A DNA stretch of 64,000 bases from positions 4,278,001 through 4,342,000 of the forward strand of contig NZ_CP133838.1 of NCBI RefSeq assembly GCF_031432975.1, written 5' to 3'. Position numbers and translations under genes: made by a program. This DNA comes from Buttiauxella selenatireducens (GTDB lineage: Bacteria; Pseudomonadota; Gammaproteobacteria; Enterobacterales; Enterobacteriaceae). Below, piece by piece: positions 52,771-60,698 of the stretch. The notes beneath the pieces are model-generated. The model was not told the DNA's origin. It made no database searches and was given only the letters and a program-made list of their open reading frames with translations. Every line of letters starts with the position of its first letter. Within the stretch, counting starts at the first letter, position 1.

Positions 52771-53693
52771 GCCTGGTCTCCTTTTGACCCGTTGACCAGC
52801 GTGACGAACAGCTCTTCGAGACGGTTTGCTTTGTTACGCATACTTAATACCTGAACACCTTGCGAACTTAACTGGCTGAAAACACTATTTATCCCCTGCT
52901 CGCGCAGCACTTCAACTTCCAGAGTCGACGTATCCACCAGGCGATACTGGTAGCCATCAAGCTGTGGCAGCGGGCTTTTCGGCGCTAAATCGAGGATAAA
53001 AATTTCTGACTTCAGTTTGGAGAGTAATGATTTCATTGACGTATTTTCGACTAACTCGCCATTTTGAATAATACCAATGTTGCGGCACAGCATCTCTGCT
53101 TCTTCAAGATAGTGGGTGGTCAAAATAATGGTGGTGCCTTTGTCATTCAGATCCTTCAGGAAGCCCCACATTGAACGGCGCAGTTCGATATCGACGCCCG
53201 CTGTTGGTTCATCAAGAATTAACAATTTAGGCTCATGCATTAAGGCACGGGCAATCATCAAACGGCGCTTCATGCCACCGGACAACATGCGCGCACGTTC
53301 GTTGCGTTTTTCCCACAGATCGAGCTGTTTCAGGTACTTTTCGCTACGTGCGATGGCTTCGCTACGTTCAACGCCGTAATAACCCGCCTGATGAACAACA
53401 ATCTGTTGCACCGTCTCAAATGGGTTAAAGTTAAATTCCTGCGGCACCAGCCCAAGCTGGCGTTTGGCGTTAACAATGTCTTTTTGCAGATCGTAACCAA
53501 ATACGCGAACCCGACCTGAGGTTTTATTGACCAGCGAGCTGATAATACCGATGGTGGTGGATTTTCCTGCGCCGTTTGGCCCCAGCAGGGCGTAAAAGTC
53601 CCCTGCTTCAACACGAAGATCTATGCCGCGCAGTGCCTGTACACCGCCTGCATAGGTTTTCGTTAACTGTTCCAGTTCTAATGCAATTGTCAT
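52767..53693 (-). CDS. yadG: ABC exporter ATP-binding protein YadG
   Basis: ATPase of 308 residues with Walker A GPNGAGKST near residue 38, signature LSGGMKRRLM and Walker B LLILDEPTAGVD. The switch histidine is in LTTHYLEEAEM. The C-terminal extension (after about residue 235) is typical of drug, antibiotic or polysaccharide export ATPases. It is divergent from can, with an ERIC element in between. Confidence 0.95.
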   Translation of the reverse strand: MTIALELEQLTKTYAGGVQALRGIDLRVEAGDFYALLGPNGAGKSTTIGIISSLVNKTSGRVRVFGYDLQKDIVNAKRQLGLVPQEFNFNPFETVQQIVVHQAGYYGVERSEAIARSEKYLKQLDLWEKRNERARMLSGGMKRRLMIARALMHEPKLLILDEPTAGVDIELRRSMWGFLKDLNDKGTTIILTTHYLEEAEMLCRNIGIIQNGELVENTSMKSLLSKLKSEIFILDLAPKSPLPQLDGYQYRLVDTSTLEVEVLREQGINSVFSQLSSQGVQVLSMRNKANRLEELFVTLVNGSKGDQA

Positions 53694-53729
53694 TATTTAC
53701 GGTTGCCTTGTCCGGTACAAAAAAGTTGC

Positions 53730-53852
53730 GCCCCAAATAATTCGAGTTGCATGAAGGCGGCAAGAACAAGAATCCCGATGAGCTTACTCAGGTAAGTGAT
53801 TCGGGTGATTGAGCGCAGCCAACGCACATGCAGCTTGAAGTATGAAGGGGAT
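53730..53852. repeat. ERIC (IRU) element between yadG and can
   Basis: About 123 bp with arms AATAATTCGAGTTGCATG and CATGCAGCTTGAAGTATG and the ERIC core CGATGAGCTTACTCAGGTAAGTGATTCGGGTG. It lies in the divergent yadG-can promoter region, so it could affect either promoter or leader. Confidence 0.9.
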
Positions 53853-53925
53853 AGCTGTTTTAAAATTTATTCAGTTGCCCTATATTACCTCAACGCACTT
53901 CTCCTGTTACAGGTTGTTAACTTCC

Positions 53926-54606
53926 ATGAAAGACATTGATACCCTCATCAGCAATAACCAGGTCTGGTCAAAACTGATGGAGGACGAAGATCCGGGTTTT
54001 TTTGAACGTTTGTCTCAAGCCCAAAAACCTCGCTTCTTGTGGATTGGCTGTTCCGATAGCCGCGTACCTGCCGAGCGTCTGACGGGCCTTGAGCCTGGCG
54101 AGTTGTTTGTTCACCGTAATGTGGCAAACCTGGTCATTCATACGGATTTGAATTGCCTTTCTGTTGTTCAGTACGCAGTAGATGTTCTTGAAGTTGAACA
54201 CATTATCATCTGCGGTCACTACGGATGCGGTGGTGTACAAGCGGCGGTTGAGAACCCAGATTTAGGGCTGATTAACAACTGGCTGTTGCACATCCGCGAT
54301 ATCTGGTTCAAGCATAGCTCCCTACTGGGAGAACTCCCACCGGAGCAGCGTCTGGATACGCTTTGCGAACTGAACGTAATGGAGCAGGTTTATAACCTCG
54401 GCCATTCCACCATTATGCAGTCCGCGTGGAAACGTGGACAAAAAGTCACCGTACACGGTTGGGCTTACGGTATTCACGATGGTCGCCTGCGCGATTTGGA
54501 AGTGACTGCCACCAGCCGCGAATCGCTGGAGCAGGGCTACCGTAGCGGGATTTCAAATCTTCAGAATTCTCATATCAGCCACAAGAATAGAACACCTTCT
54601 CAGTAA
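53926..54606 (+). CDS. can: Carbonic anhydrase (beta class)
   Basis: Interconverts CO2 and bicarbonate; the E. coli gene (yadF) is needed for growth in air. The start is the ATG at 53926 ([15 protein letters not shown]), giving 226 residues, about 6 longer than in E. coli at the C-terminus. The zinc ligands are Cys42 and Asp44 in GCSDSR, and His98 and Cys101 in CGHYGCGG. It is a single gene ending at a shared terminator with hpt. Confidence 0.97.
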   Translation: MKDIDTLISNNQVWSKLMEDEDPGFFERLSQAQKPRFLWIGCSDSRVPAERLTGLEPGELFVHRNVANLVIHTDLNCLSVVQYAVDVLEVEHIIICGHYGCGGVQAAVENPDLGLINNWLLHIRDIWFKHSSLLGELPPEQRLDTLCELNVMEQVYNLGHSTIMQSAWKRGQKVTVHGWAYGIHDGRLRDLEVTATSRESLEQGYRSGISNLQNSHISHKNRTPSQ

Positions 54607-54616
54607 CACAGATAGC

Positions 54617-54642
54617 AAAAAGGGCCTTAAAGGCCCTTTTTT
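54617..54642. terminator. Bidirectional terminator between can and hpt
   Basis: AAAAAGGGCCTT and AAGGCCCTTTTTT form a perfect hairpin between convergent genes. Confidence 0.92.
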
Positions 54643-54671
54643 AACGTCAAAACTTCGCGCTTTTCGACACG

Positions 54672-55208
54672 TTACTCGTCCAGCAGAACCACTTTACCGA
54701 CGTATGGCAGATGGCGATAACGCTGAGCGTAGTCAATACCATAACCCACCACGAATTCGTCAGGAATGGCGAAACCCACCCACTCAACGTTCACGTCCAC
54801 TTCACGACGCTCCGGTTTATCCAGCAGCGTACAAATTGCCAGTGACTTTGGCTCACGCAGGCTCAGAATTTCGCGCACTTTGCTCAGCGTATTACCGGAA
54901 TCGATAATATCTTCGACGATCAGCACGTCTTTACCGCGAATATCTTCATCGAGATCTTTCAGGATTTTCACATCGCGGGTGGTGGACATGCCGCTGCCAT
55001 AACTCGATGCCGTCATAAAATCGACTTCGTGTGGCACGTGGACTTCACGGCACAGGTCCGCCATGAACATAAATGAGCCACGCAACAGACCAACCAGCAC
55101 CATATCACTACCGCTATCACGATAATGTTCAGTGATCTCACGACCCAACTCAGCGATACGGGCTTTGATCTCCGCTTCGGGGATCATCACTTCAACAGTA
55201 TGTTTCAT
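54672..55208 (-). CDS. hpt: Hypoxanthine phosphoribosyltransferase
   Basis: Purine salvage enzyme that turns hypoxanthine, and less well guanine, into IMP and GMP. The start is the ATG at 55208 ([15 protein letters not shown]), giving 178 residues. The PRPP-binding loop is [14 protein letters not shown] near residue 100. It is divergent from gcd across 196 bp that include a perfect CRP site. Confidence 0.98.
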   Translation of the reverse strand: MKHTVEVMIPEAEIKARIAELGREITEHYRDSGSDMVLVGLLRGSFMFMADLCREVHVPHEVDFMTASSYGSGMSTTRDVKILKDLDEDIRGKDVLIVEDIIDSGNTLSKVREILSLREPKSLAICTLLDKPERREVDVNVEWVGFAIPDEFVVGYGIDYAQRYRHLPYVGKVVLLDE

Positions 55209-55336
55209 AGTTATAACCATATGATTTAAAAATAAATCATTCGATATCGGTTAATTTTAAACCAATACAAAATATTCAGGCCAGCAGTATAACAGCAAAA
55301 CACATTCTCATCCGCTATCAGTAAAAAAGCCATTTA

Positions 55337-55352
55337 TGTGATGAATATCACA
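55337..55352. promoter_or_regulatory. CRP binding site between hpt and gcd
   Basis: TGTGATGAATATCACA is a perfect match to both half-sites of the CRP consensus TGTGA-N6-TCACA. It is centred about 60 bp upstream of the gcd GTG and 136 bp upstream of hpt. In E. coli cAMP-CRP lowers gcd expression, which fits a site over the gcd promoter. Confidence 0.8.
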
Positions 55353-55404
55353 CTTGTTAATAACTATAATGAATTGCTATCAAATTTTTAAGAGCGTGAT
55401 AATT

Positions 55405-57783
55405 GTGAAAACAAATAACTCTGGTTCGCGAGTCATCGCAACCTTAACAGCCCTGTTTGCAGTACTGACCGGGCTGTATTTACTTATTGGTGGGATATGG
55501 TTAGTGGCAATTGGGGGTTCCTGGTACTACCCAATTGCAGGGGTGGTGATGCTAGTCACCGCAGGTTTACTTTGGCAACGTAAAGCATTGGCGCTGTGGC
55601 TCTATGCCGCATTACTGCTTTGCACCGCAGTGTGGTCAGTCTGGGAAGTCGGTTTCGATTTCTGGGCATTAACACCGCGTTTAGACGTACTTTTCTTCTT
55701 CGGCGTTTGGTTACTGCTACCGTTTGTTTATCGTCATCTGATTCAACCGGCTACAGGTGCCGCTCCCGCACTTGGGGCAGTACTGGTGATTACCGTGATT
55801 GGACTGGCCTGGGCGGTATTTAACGATCCGCAAGAAATCAACGGCACGCTGAAAAGCGATGAACTGGCAACGACAGCAAGCTCCACCATTCCTGATGCCG
55901 ATTGGCCTGCATATGGTCGCAATCAGGAAGGACAGCGCTACTCTCCTTTAAAGCAGATTAACGATAAAAACGTCGCTCAGCTTAAAGAGGCGTGGACCTT
56001 CCAGACGGGTGACGTGAAGCGCCCAACCGATCCGGGTGAAATCACCAACGAAGTTACTCCGATTAAAATCCGCGACACGCTTTACCTGTGTACCGCTCAC
56101 CAGCAACTGTTTGCGCTGGATGCGGCAACCGGTAAACAGAAGTGGAAATTCGATCCGCGACTGGATACCAACCCTTCGTTCCAGCACGTGACTTGCCGTG
56201 GGGTTTCTTACCACGAAGCGACTGCGGATAACGCAAGTCCGGATGTCGTTTCAGACTGCCCACGTCGAATCATCCTTCCGGTGAATGACGGGCGTCTGTT
56301 TGCCATCAATGCCGATAACGGTCAGCTGTGCGAAAGCTTTGCTAACAAAGGTATTCTGAATCTGCAAACCAATATGCCGGTGACAACACCAGGCATGTAT
56401 GAACCCACTTCACCGCCAATTATCACCGATAAAGTGATTGTGATTGCGGGTGCAGTGACAGATAACTTCTCTACTCGCGAGCCGTCTGGTGTTATCCGTG
56501 GCTTTGATGTGAACAGCGGCAAACTGCTGTGGGCATTCGACCCGGGTGCAAAAGATCCGAATACCATTCCAGGCGACGAACATCATTTCACCCTTAACTC
56601 GCCGAACTCCTGGGCGCCAGCCGCCTATGATGCAAAGCTTGATTTGGTCTACCTGCCGATGGGGGTCACCACGCCAGATATTTGGGGCGGTAATCGCACT
56701 CCAGAACAAGAGCGCTATGCCAGCAGCATTGTCGCTTTGAACGCAACGACCGGGAAACTGGCATGGTCTTATCAAACGGTTCACCACGACCTGTGGGATA
56801 TGGACATGCCATCGCAGCCAACACTTGCCGATATTAGCGACAAGAACGGCAACCTGATCCCGGTTATCTACGCACCTGCGAAAACCGGCAACATCTTTGT
56901 GCTGGACCGTCGTGACGGCAAACTGGTCGTTCCGGCTCCGGAAAAACCCGTTCCGCAGGGTGCAGCGAAAGGTGACTACGTTACGCCAACCCAACCGTTC
57001 TCTGACCTCAGCTTCCGTCCGAAGAAAGATCTCAGCGGCGCGGATATGTGGGGGGCGACGCTGTATGACCAGATGGTCTGCCGTATTATCTTCCACAACT
57101 TGCGTTATGAAGGCATTTTCACACCGCCGTCTGAGCAAGGCACGCTGGTGTTCCCGGGCAACCTGGGGATGTTCGAGTGGGGTGGAATTTCAGTTGACCC
57201 GAACCGTCAGGTGGCGATCGCCAACCCAATGGCCCTGCCGTTTGTTTCTAAGCTGATGCCACGCGGCCCTGGCAACCCAATGGAACCACCGAAAGATGCT
57301 AAAGGTAGCGGTTCTGAATCTGGCATTCAGCCACAGTACGGCGTGCCATATGGCGTGACGCTGAACCCGTTCCTCTCTCCGTTCGGCTTACCGTGTAAGC
57401 AACCGGCGTGGGGCTACATCTCTGCGGTCGATTTGAAAACCAATGAAGTGGTGTGGAAAAAACGTATCGGTACGGTGCGTGACAGTTCACCTCTTCCACT
57501 GCCGTTTAAAATGGGGATGCCAATGCTGGGCGGCCCAATTTCGACCGCAGGGAACGTGCTGTTTATTGGTGCAACCGCAGATAACTATTTGCGCGCTTAT
57601 AACATGAGCAACGGTGACAAACTGTGGGAAGCGCGTCTGCCAGCTGGTGGACAAGCAACGCCGATGACCTATGAAGTGAATGGCAAACAGTACGTCGTGA
57701 TTTCTGCGGGTGGCCACGGCTCCTTCGGAACCAAGATGGGCGACTATATTGTTGCTTATGCTTTGCCGGACGACGCTAAGTAG
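55405..57783 (+). CDS. gcd: PQQ-dependent glucose dehydrogenase (membrane-bound)
   Basis: Oxidises glucose to gluconolactone in the periplasm and passes electrons to ubiquinone. I start it at the GTG at 55405 (then KTNNSGSRVIATLTALF), giving 792 residues against 796 in E. coli; the ribosome site is weak. Five membrane segments fill about residues 10-140, followed by an eight-bladed propeller with repeated AYGRNQEGQRYSPL, LFALDAATG and WGGNRTPEQERY motifs that bind PQQ. No pqq synthesis genes are in the window, so the cofactor source is unknown. Confidence 0.95.
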   Translation: MKTNNSGSRVIATLTALFAVLTGLYLLIGGIWLVAIGGSWYYPIAGVVMLVTAGLLWQRKALALWLYAALLLCTAVWSVWEVGFDFWALTPRLDVLFFFGVWLLLPFVYRHLIQPATGAAPALGAVLVITVIGLAWAVFNDPQEINGTLKSDELATTASSTIPDADWPAYGRNQEGQRYSPLKQINDKNVAQLKEAWTFQTGDVKRPTDPGEITNEVTPIKIRDTLYLCTAHQQLFALDAATGKQKWKFDPRLDTNPSFQHVTCRGVSYHEATADNASPDVVSDCPRRIILPVNDGRLFAINADNGQLCESFANKGILNLQTNMPVTTPGMYEPTSPPIITDKVIVIAGAVTDNFSTREPSGVIRGFDVNSGKLLWAFDPGAKDPNTIPGDEHHFTLNSPNSWAPAAYDAKLDLVYLPMGVTTPDIWGGNRTPEQERYASSIVALNATTGKLAWSYQTVHHDLWDMDMPSQPTLADISDKNGNLIPVIYAPAKTGNIFVLDRRDGKLVVPAPEKPVPQGAAKGDYVTPTQPFSDLSFRPKKDLSGADMWGATLYDQMVCRIIFHNLRYEGIFTPPSEQGTLVFPGNLGMFEWGGISVDPNRQVAIANPMALPFVSKLMPRGPGNPMEPPKDAKGSGSESGIQPQYGVPYGVTLNPFLSPFGLPCKQPAWGYISAVDLKTNEVVWKKRIGTVRDSSPLPLPFKMGMPMLGGPISTAGNVLFIGATADNYLRAYNMSNGDKLWEARLPAGGQATPMTYEVNGKQYVVISAGGHGSFGTKMGDYIVAYALPDDAK

Positions 57784-57926
57784 TTTTCCCCTCCCCCTAA
57801 CCCTCTCCCAACGGGAGAGGGAACTGTTCGGTTTTCTCCCTACCCTGTCAGAGCACGGTTTTCTCCCTCTCTTGTCAGAGCCGGTTTTCTCCCTCTCCTC
57901 GTGGGAGAGGGCCGGGGTGAGGGCCA
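57784..57926. repeat. REP-like array with a 26-27 bp tandem repeat, between gcd and cueO
   Basis: REP-like palindromes (CCCTCTCCCAACGGGAGAGGG near 57800, and CCCTCTCCTCGTGGGAGAGGG near 57890) flank three tandem units that each begin CGGTTTTCTCCCT. The units start at 57829, 57856 and 57882; the first two end in TGTCAGAGC and lack a right palindrome arm. It fills the space between the convergent gcd and cueO and has no other terminator. Confidence 0.85.
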
Positions 57927-57928
57927 TT

Positions 57929-59512
57929 TTACGCCACCGTAAATCCGAGCATCATGCCGGTATCTTCATGTTCGAGCAGATGGCAGTGCGCCATATACGC
58001 ATGCTCCTTTGAAGCGACATGATCAAAACGCACTAACACTTCGCTACGCGCGCCTTCCACACGCACGGTATCTTTCCAGCCCTGACGATGGGCCGCTACC
58101 GGTTGACCATTTTCACTGAGGATACGGAATTGCGTTCCATGAATATGGAAGGGATGCAACATCATGTCGCCTTCGCCGGAAATCGTCCATTTCTCGTATT
58201 TGCCCTTTTCGGCAGCGAAAGCTGGCGTATTCATATCAAACGCTTTGCCGTTAATCTTATTGGCATTATGGAAATCGAAACCAGCGCCCTGTTTGCCGTG
58301 ATTCATGCCGCCGTGATTCATCTTTCCATGGTCCATATTCCCCATGCCGCCCATATTGCCATGCCCGGACATCCCCATGCCGCCCATCGCCTGAGGGCCG
58401 TATTTATCCATCAGCGCCTGCATTCCCATCATATCCAGCATCGGATCCATCATCAGTTGCAACCAGCGTTCGGTAACCCCTTCATGATTGGGTATCGCCG
58501 GGACGATAGCCAGTTTATCGGGCAGTTCGGCAGAAGCGGCGATAATCAGCGGTTGGATGCGCACGACAGGCACTGGCTGGTCAAAAGGCGCGACCGTCAT
58601 ACCCATTTGTTTAACCGGCAGCGTGACGATATCAAACGCTTTGCCGTCACGAGTATCTACCAGCACTTCGAAGCGCTCCCCCATTAACATGGAGAGTTCG
58701 GTGACTTTGACCGGTTCCGCGAGCAGGCCACCATCACTGGCAATCACGTACAACGGTCGGTTATCGCTGGCGGCAATATTTAATGAACGAGCGTTACAGC
58801 CATTGAGCAAACGTAAACGCAGCCAGCCACGCGGGTTAGCATGTTGTGGGTACACCGCTCCGTTACACAGCAGCGTGTCGCCAAACCAACCAACAGCCGC
58901 ACTCATCAGATCCAGTTGATAATCAATTTGCCCATCGGCACTGAAACGCTTGTCCTGGATAATCAGCGGCACATCATCGATGCCCCACTGCTTCGGTAAG
59001 CGCAGCGCACGGCTTTCGCTATCCTCAATCAATACCAGCCCCGCAAGGCCCATCGCGACCTGATGACCCGTTTTTCCATGCTGATGCGGGTGGAACCAGC
59101 ATGTTGCCGCGCGTTGCTGCGGTGTAAATTTCACGGTGCGTTTGCCACCTGCGGCAATGACACCTTGTGGACCGCCGTCGACATCGCCGGGGATTTCTAA
59201 ACCATGCCAGTGAAGCGTCGTCTCTTCCGCGAGGGTGTTATTTATCTCAACGGTGACTTCTTCACCCTGACTAAGTTGTAACGCAGGCCCAAGCAAATTG
59301 CCGTTATAACCCCAGGTGGTGGCCGTTTTTCCATTGAATGTGCTTTTGCCGCCTTGTACGGTTAAACGGATGCTATTCTTTGCATCAGGGGAGAGAATTC
59401 CGGGGATCGGCAATGCGGGTCTGTCGGCCGCCAGTGCCGCTTTACTCCAGAGCGGCAGAGCGCTAAACGCACCAATAGCAGCAGAATATTTTAGAAAATC
59501 ACGGCGATGCAT
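57929..59512 (-). CDS. cueO: Multicopper oxidase CueO
   Basis: Periplasmic cuprous oxidase that protects against copper. The start is the ATG at 59512 behind AAGGAA, giving 527 residues. A Tat signal ([11 protein letters not shown]) ends near residue 28. Copper ligands are in [27 protein letters not shown] and [13 protein letters not shown] methionine- and histidine-rich insert spans about residues 350-407 and binds extra Cu(I) in E. coli CueO. A CueR-type promoter lies upstream. The E. coli neighbours gcd and yacC are kept. Confidence 0.97.
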   Translation of the reverse strand: MHRRDFLKYSAAIGAFSALPLWSKAALAADRPALPIPGILSPDAKNSIRLTVQGGKSTFNGKTATTWGYNGNLLGPALQLSQGEEVTVEINNTLAEETTLHWHGLEIPGDVDGGPQGVIAAGGKRTVKFTPQQRAATCWFHPHQHGKTGHQVAMGLAGLVLIEDSESRALRLPKQWGIDDVPLIIQDKRFSADGQIDYQLDLMSAAVGWFGDTLLCNGAVYPQHANPRGWLRLRLLNGCNARSLNIAASDNRPLYVIASDGGLLAEPVKVTELSMLMGERFEVLVDTRDGKAFDIVTLPVKQMGMTVAPFDQPVPVVRIQPLIIAASAELPDKLAIVPAIPNHEGVTERWLQLMMDPMLDMMGMQALMDKYGPQAMGGMGMSGHGNMGGMGNMDHGKMNHGGMNHGKQGAGFDFHNANKINGKAFDMNTPAFAAEKGKYEKWTISGEGDMMLHPFHIHGTQFRILSENGQPVAAHRQGWKDTVRVEGARSEVLVRFDHVASKEHAYMAHCHLLEHEDTGMMLGFTVA

Positions 59513-59545
59513 ATTCAATTCCTTTCTTTAGCAGGCGTGCTGTTG

Positions 59546-59576
59546 AGCATAAACCTTTACCCAAGGGGAAGGTCAA
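59546..59576 (-). promoter_or_regulatory. CueR-controlled promoter of cueO
   Basis: On the minus strand TTGACC (59576-59571) and TATGCT (59551-59546) are 19 bp apart, the long spacer typical of MerR-family promoters. The spacer carries the dyad ACCTTCCCC...AAAGGT, matching the E. coli CueR boxes of copA and cueO. It lies 34 bp upstream of the cueO start. Confidence 0.88.
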
Positions 59577-59668
59577 GTTTTACCCAGAGAATAGAGCTGT
59601 GAATAATTCTCGTCGCGTCTTGCTCAACTGTGCTAACGTTTCGTATCTGATAAAAAGTGGTAGATGTG

Positions 59669-60016
59669 ATGAAGATGGGTGTTAGGGCATTAATGCTGGG
59701 ATTGTTGCTGGCTTTTTCTACCAGCAGTCAGGCACTTAGCGAGTCTGAAGCAGAAGATATGGCCGATCTTACTGCGGTTTTTGTGTTCCTGAAAAATGAT
59801 TGCGGCTACCAAAATCTGCCTAACGGACAAATTCGTCGCGCACTGGTGTTTTTTGCACAACAAAACCAGTGGGATTTGAGCAATTACGATACCTTCAACA
59901 TGAAAGCATTGGGTGAAGACAGCTATCGCGATCTTAGTGGCATTGCCATCCCAACAGCGAACAAATGTAAATCGCTAGCCCGGGACTCGCTCAGCTTGCT
60001 CGCCTACGTGAAATAA
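59669..60016 (+). CDS. yacC: Exported protein YacC (pilin-chaperone-like, PulS/OutS family)
   Basis: Small exported protein of 115 residues from the ATG at 59669. A signal peptide ends SSQALS near residue 23. The mature part has two cysteines (NDCGYQN and ANKCKS) likely forming a disulfide and is almost identical to E. coli YacC. It resembles the PulS/OutS pilotin family of type II secretion by known classification, but its function here is not established. In E. coli it is followed by speE-speD; here yacL comes next. Confidence 0.92.
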   Translation: MKMGVRALMLGLLLAFSTSSQALSESEAEDMADLTAVFVFLKNDCGYQNLPNGQIRRALVFFAQQNQWDLSNYDTFNMKALGEDSYRDLSGIAIPTANKCKSLARDSLSLLAYVK

Positions 60017-60030
60017 CCAAAAAATATGTC

Positions 60031-60062
60031 GTCCCAAAAGTCACTCAATAAACTTTTGGGAC
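60031..60062. terminator. Long perfect hairpin between yacC and yacL
   Basis: GTCCCAAAAGT (60031-60041) and ACTTTTGGGAC (60052-60062) form an 11-bp perfect stem with a 10-nt loop, in the 62-bp space between convergent genes. No long T-run follows, so termination is inferred from position. Confidence 0.65.
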
Positions 60063-60078
60063 ACTGCATCAAACGGGC

Positions 60079-60444
60079 TTAGCGATTTTGCGCAATAAAT
60101 TCCCGGTAGGCGTTAACCACTTGCATAAAGTCCTCAACGCCGCAGAATGACAAGCTCTCTTCGTCGTAGTAATTCATCCCGTCTTCCATTTCATCACCGG
60201 TTATTTCCAGCTGATTGGCACGGATAATCACCTCTTCTTCATCGAGCCACAACGTGTATTCGTGCCCAGTACGTTGCCACTGGCGTTCACTACCTTTTAC
60301 TGAGTTTGCTGCCTCTTCAACTTCATCGAGCAGGGCGAGATTATCTTTTACTTCTTCATTAAACCAATGACCCACCACTTCGTGACCCATCGACATACGC
60401 ACTTTCACCAACCCGGTGACATCGCGCAAAAATTCATATTCCAT
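60079..60444 (-). CDS. yacL: Conserved protein YacL (UPF0231 family)
   Basis: Acidic cytoplasmic protein of 121 residues, function not established. The start is the ATG at 60444 ([27 protein letters not shown]); a longer open frame runs upstream through the REP-like repeats and is not coding. Acidic runs ([25 protein letters not shown]) are family-typical. It lies 254 bp downstream of acnB on the same strand, with a repeat array between. Confidence 0.93.
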   Translation of the reverse strand: MEYEFLRDVTGLVKVRMSMGHEVVGHWFNEEVKDNLALLDEVEEAANSVKGSERQWQRTGHEYTLWLDEEEVIIRANQLEITGDEMEDGMNYYDEESLSFCGVEDFMQVVNAYREFIAQNR

Positions 60445-60565
60445 GGTGTTTTCCTCTACCCGGCCTGGGGAAATACAGTACCCCTTAGCGTATAAGGTAA
60501 TTATCGCAGCAAAACCGGCGAAAAACAGGATGTAAGTACAGGATAGGGAAATAAAATTGAGTGGT

Positions 60566-60690
60566 CTGATGCCCTCACCCCGCCCCTCTCCCACGGGGAG
60601 AGGGAGAAAAGCGGAGAGTCCCCTCTCCCACGGGAGAGGGAGAAAACCGGACAGTCCCCTCTCCCTGAGGGAGAGGGTTAGGGTGAGGGG
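60566..60690. repeat. REP-like palindrome array between acnB and yacL
   Basis: Three palindromes of the form CCCCTCTCCC...GGGAGAGGG near 60586, 60630 and 60656, spaced by GAGAAAA(G/C)CGGA(G/C)AGTC, with outer arms ATGCCCTCACCCCG and GGTTAGGGTGAGGGG that are inverted copies of each other. It begins 8 bp after the acnB stop codon and would form stem-loops in the acnB 3' region. Confidence 0.85.
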
Positions 60691-60698
60691 TAAACGAT

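Noticed and set aside
60445-60594. 50-residue N-terminal extension of yacL
   Set aside because: The extension is translated REP-like repeat sequence ([10 protein letters not shown]) and is absent from the family; the ATG at 60444 fits the normal length.
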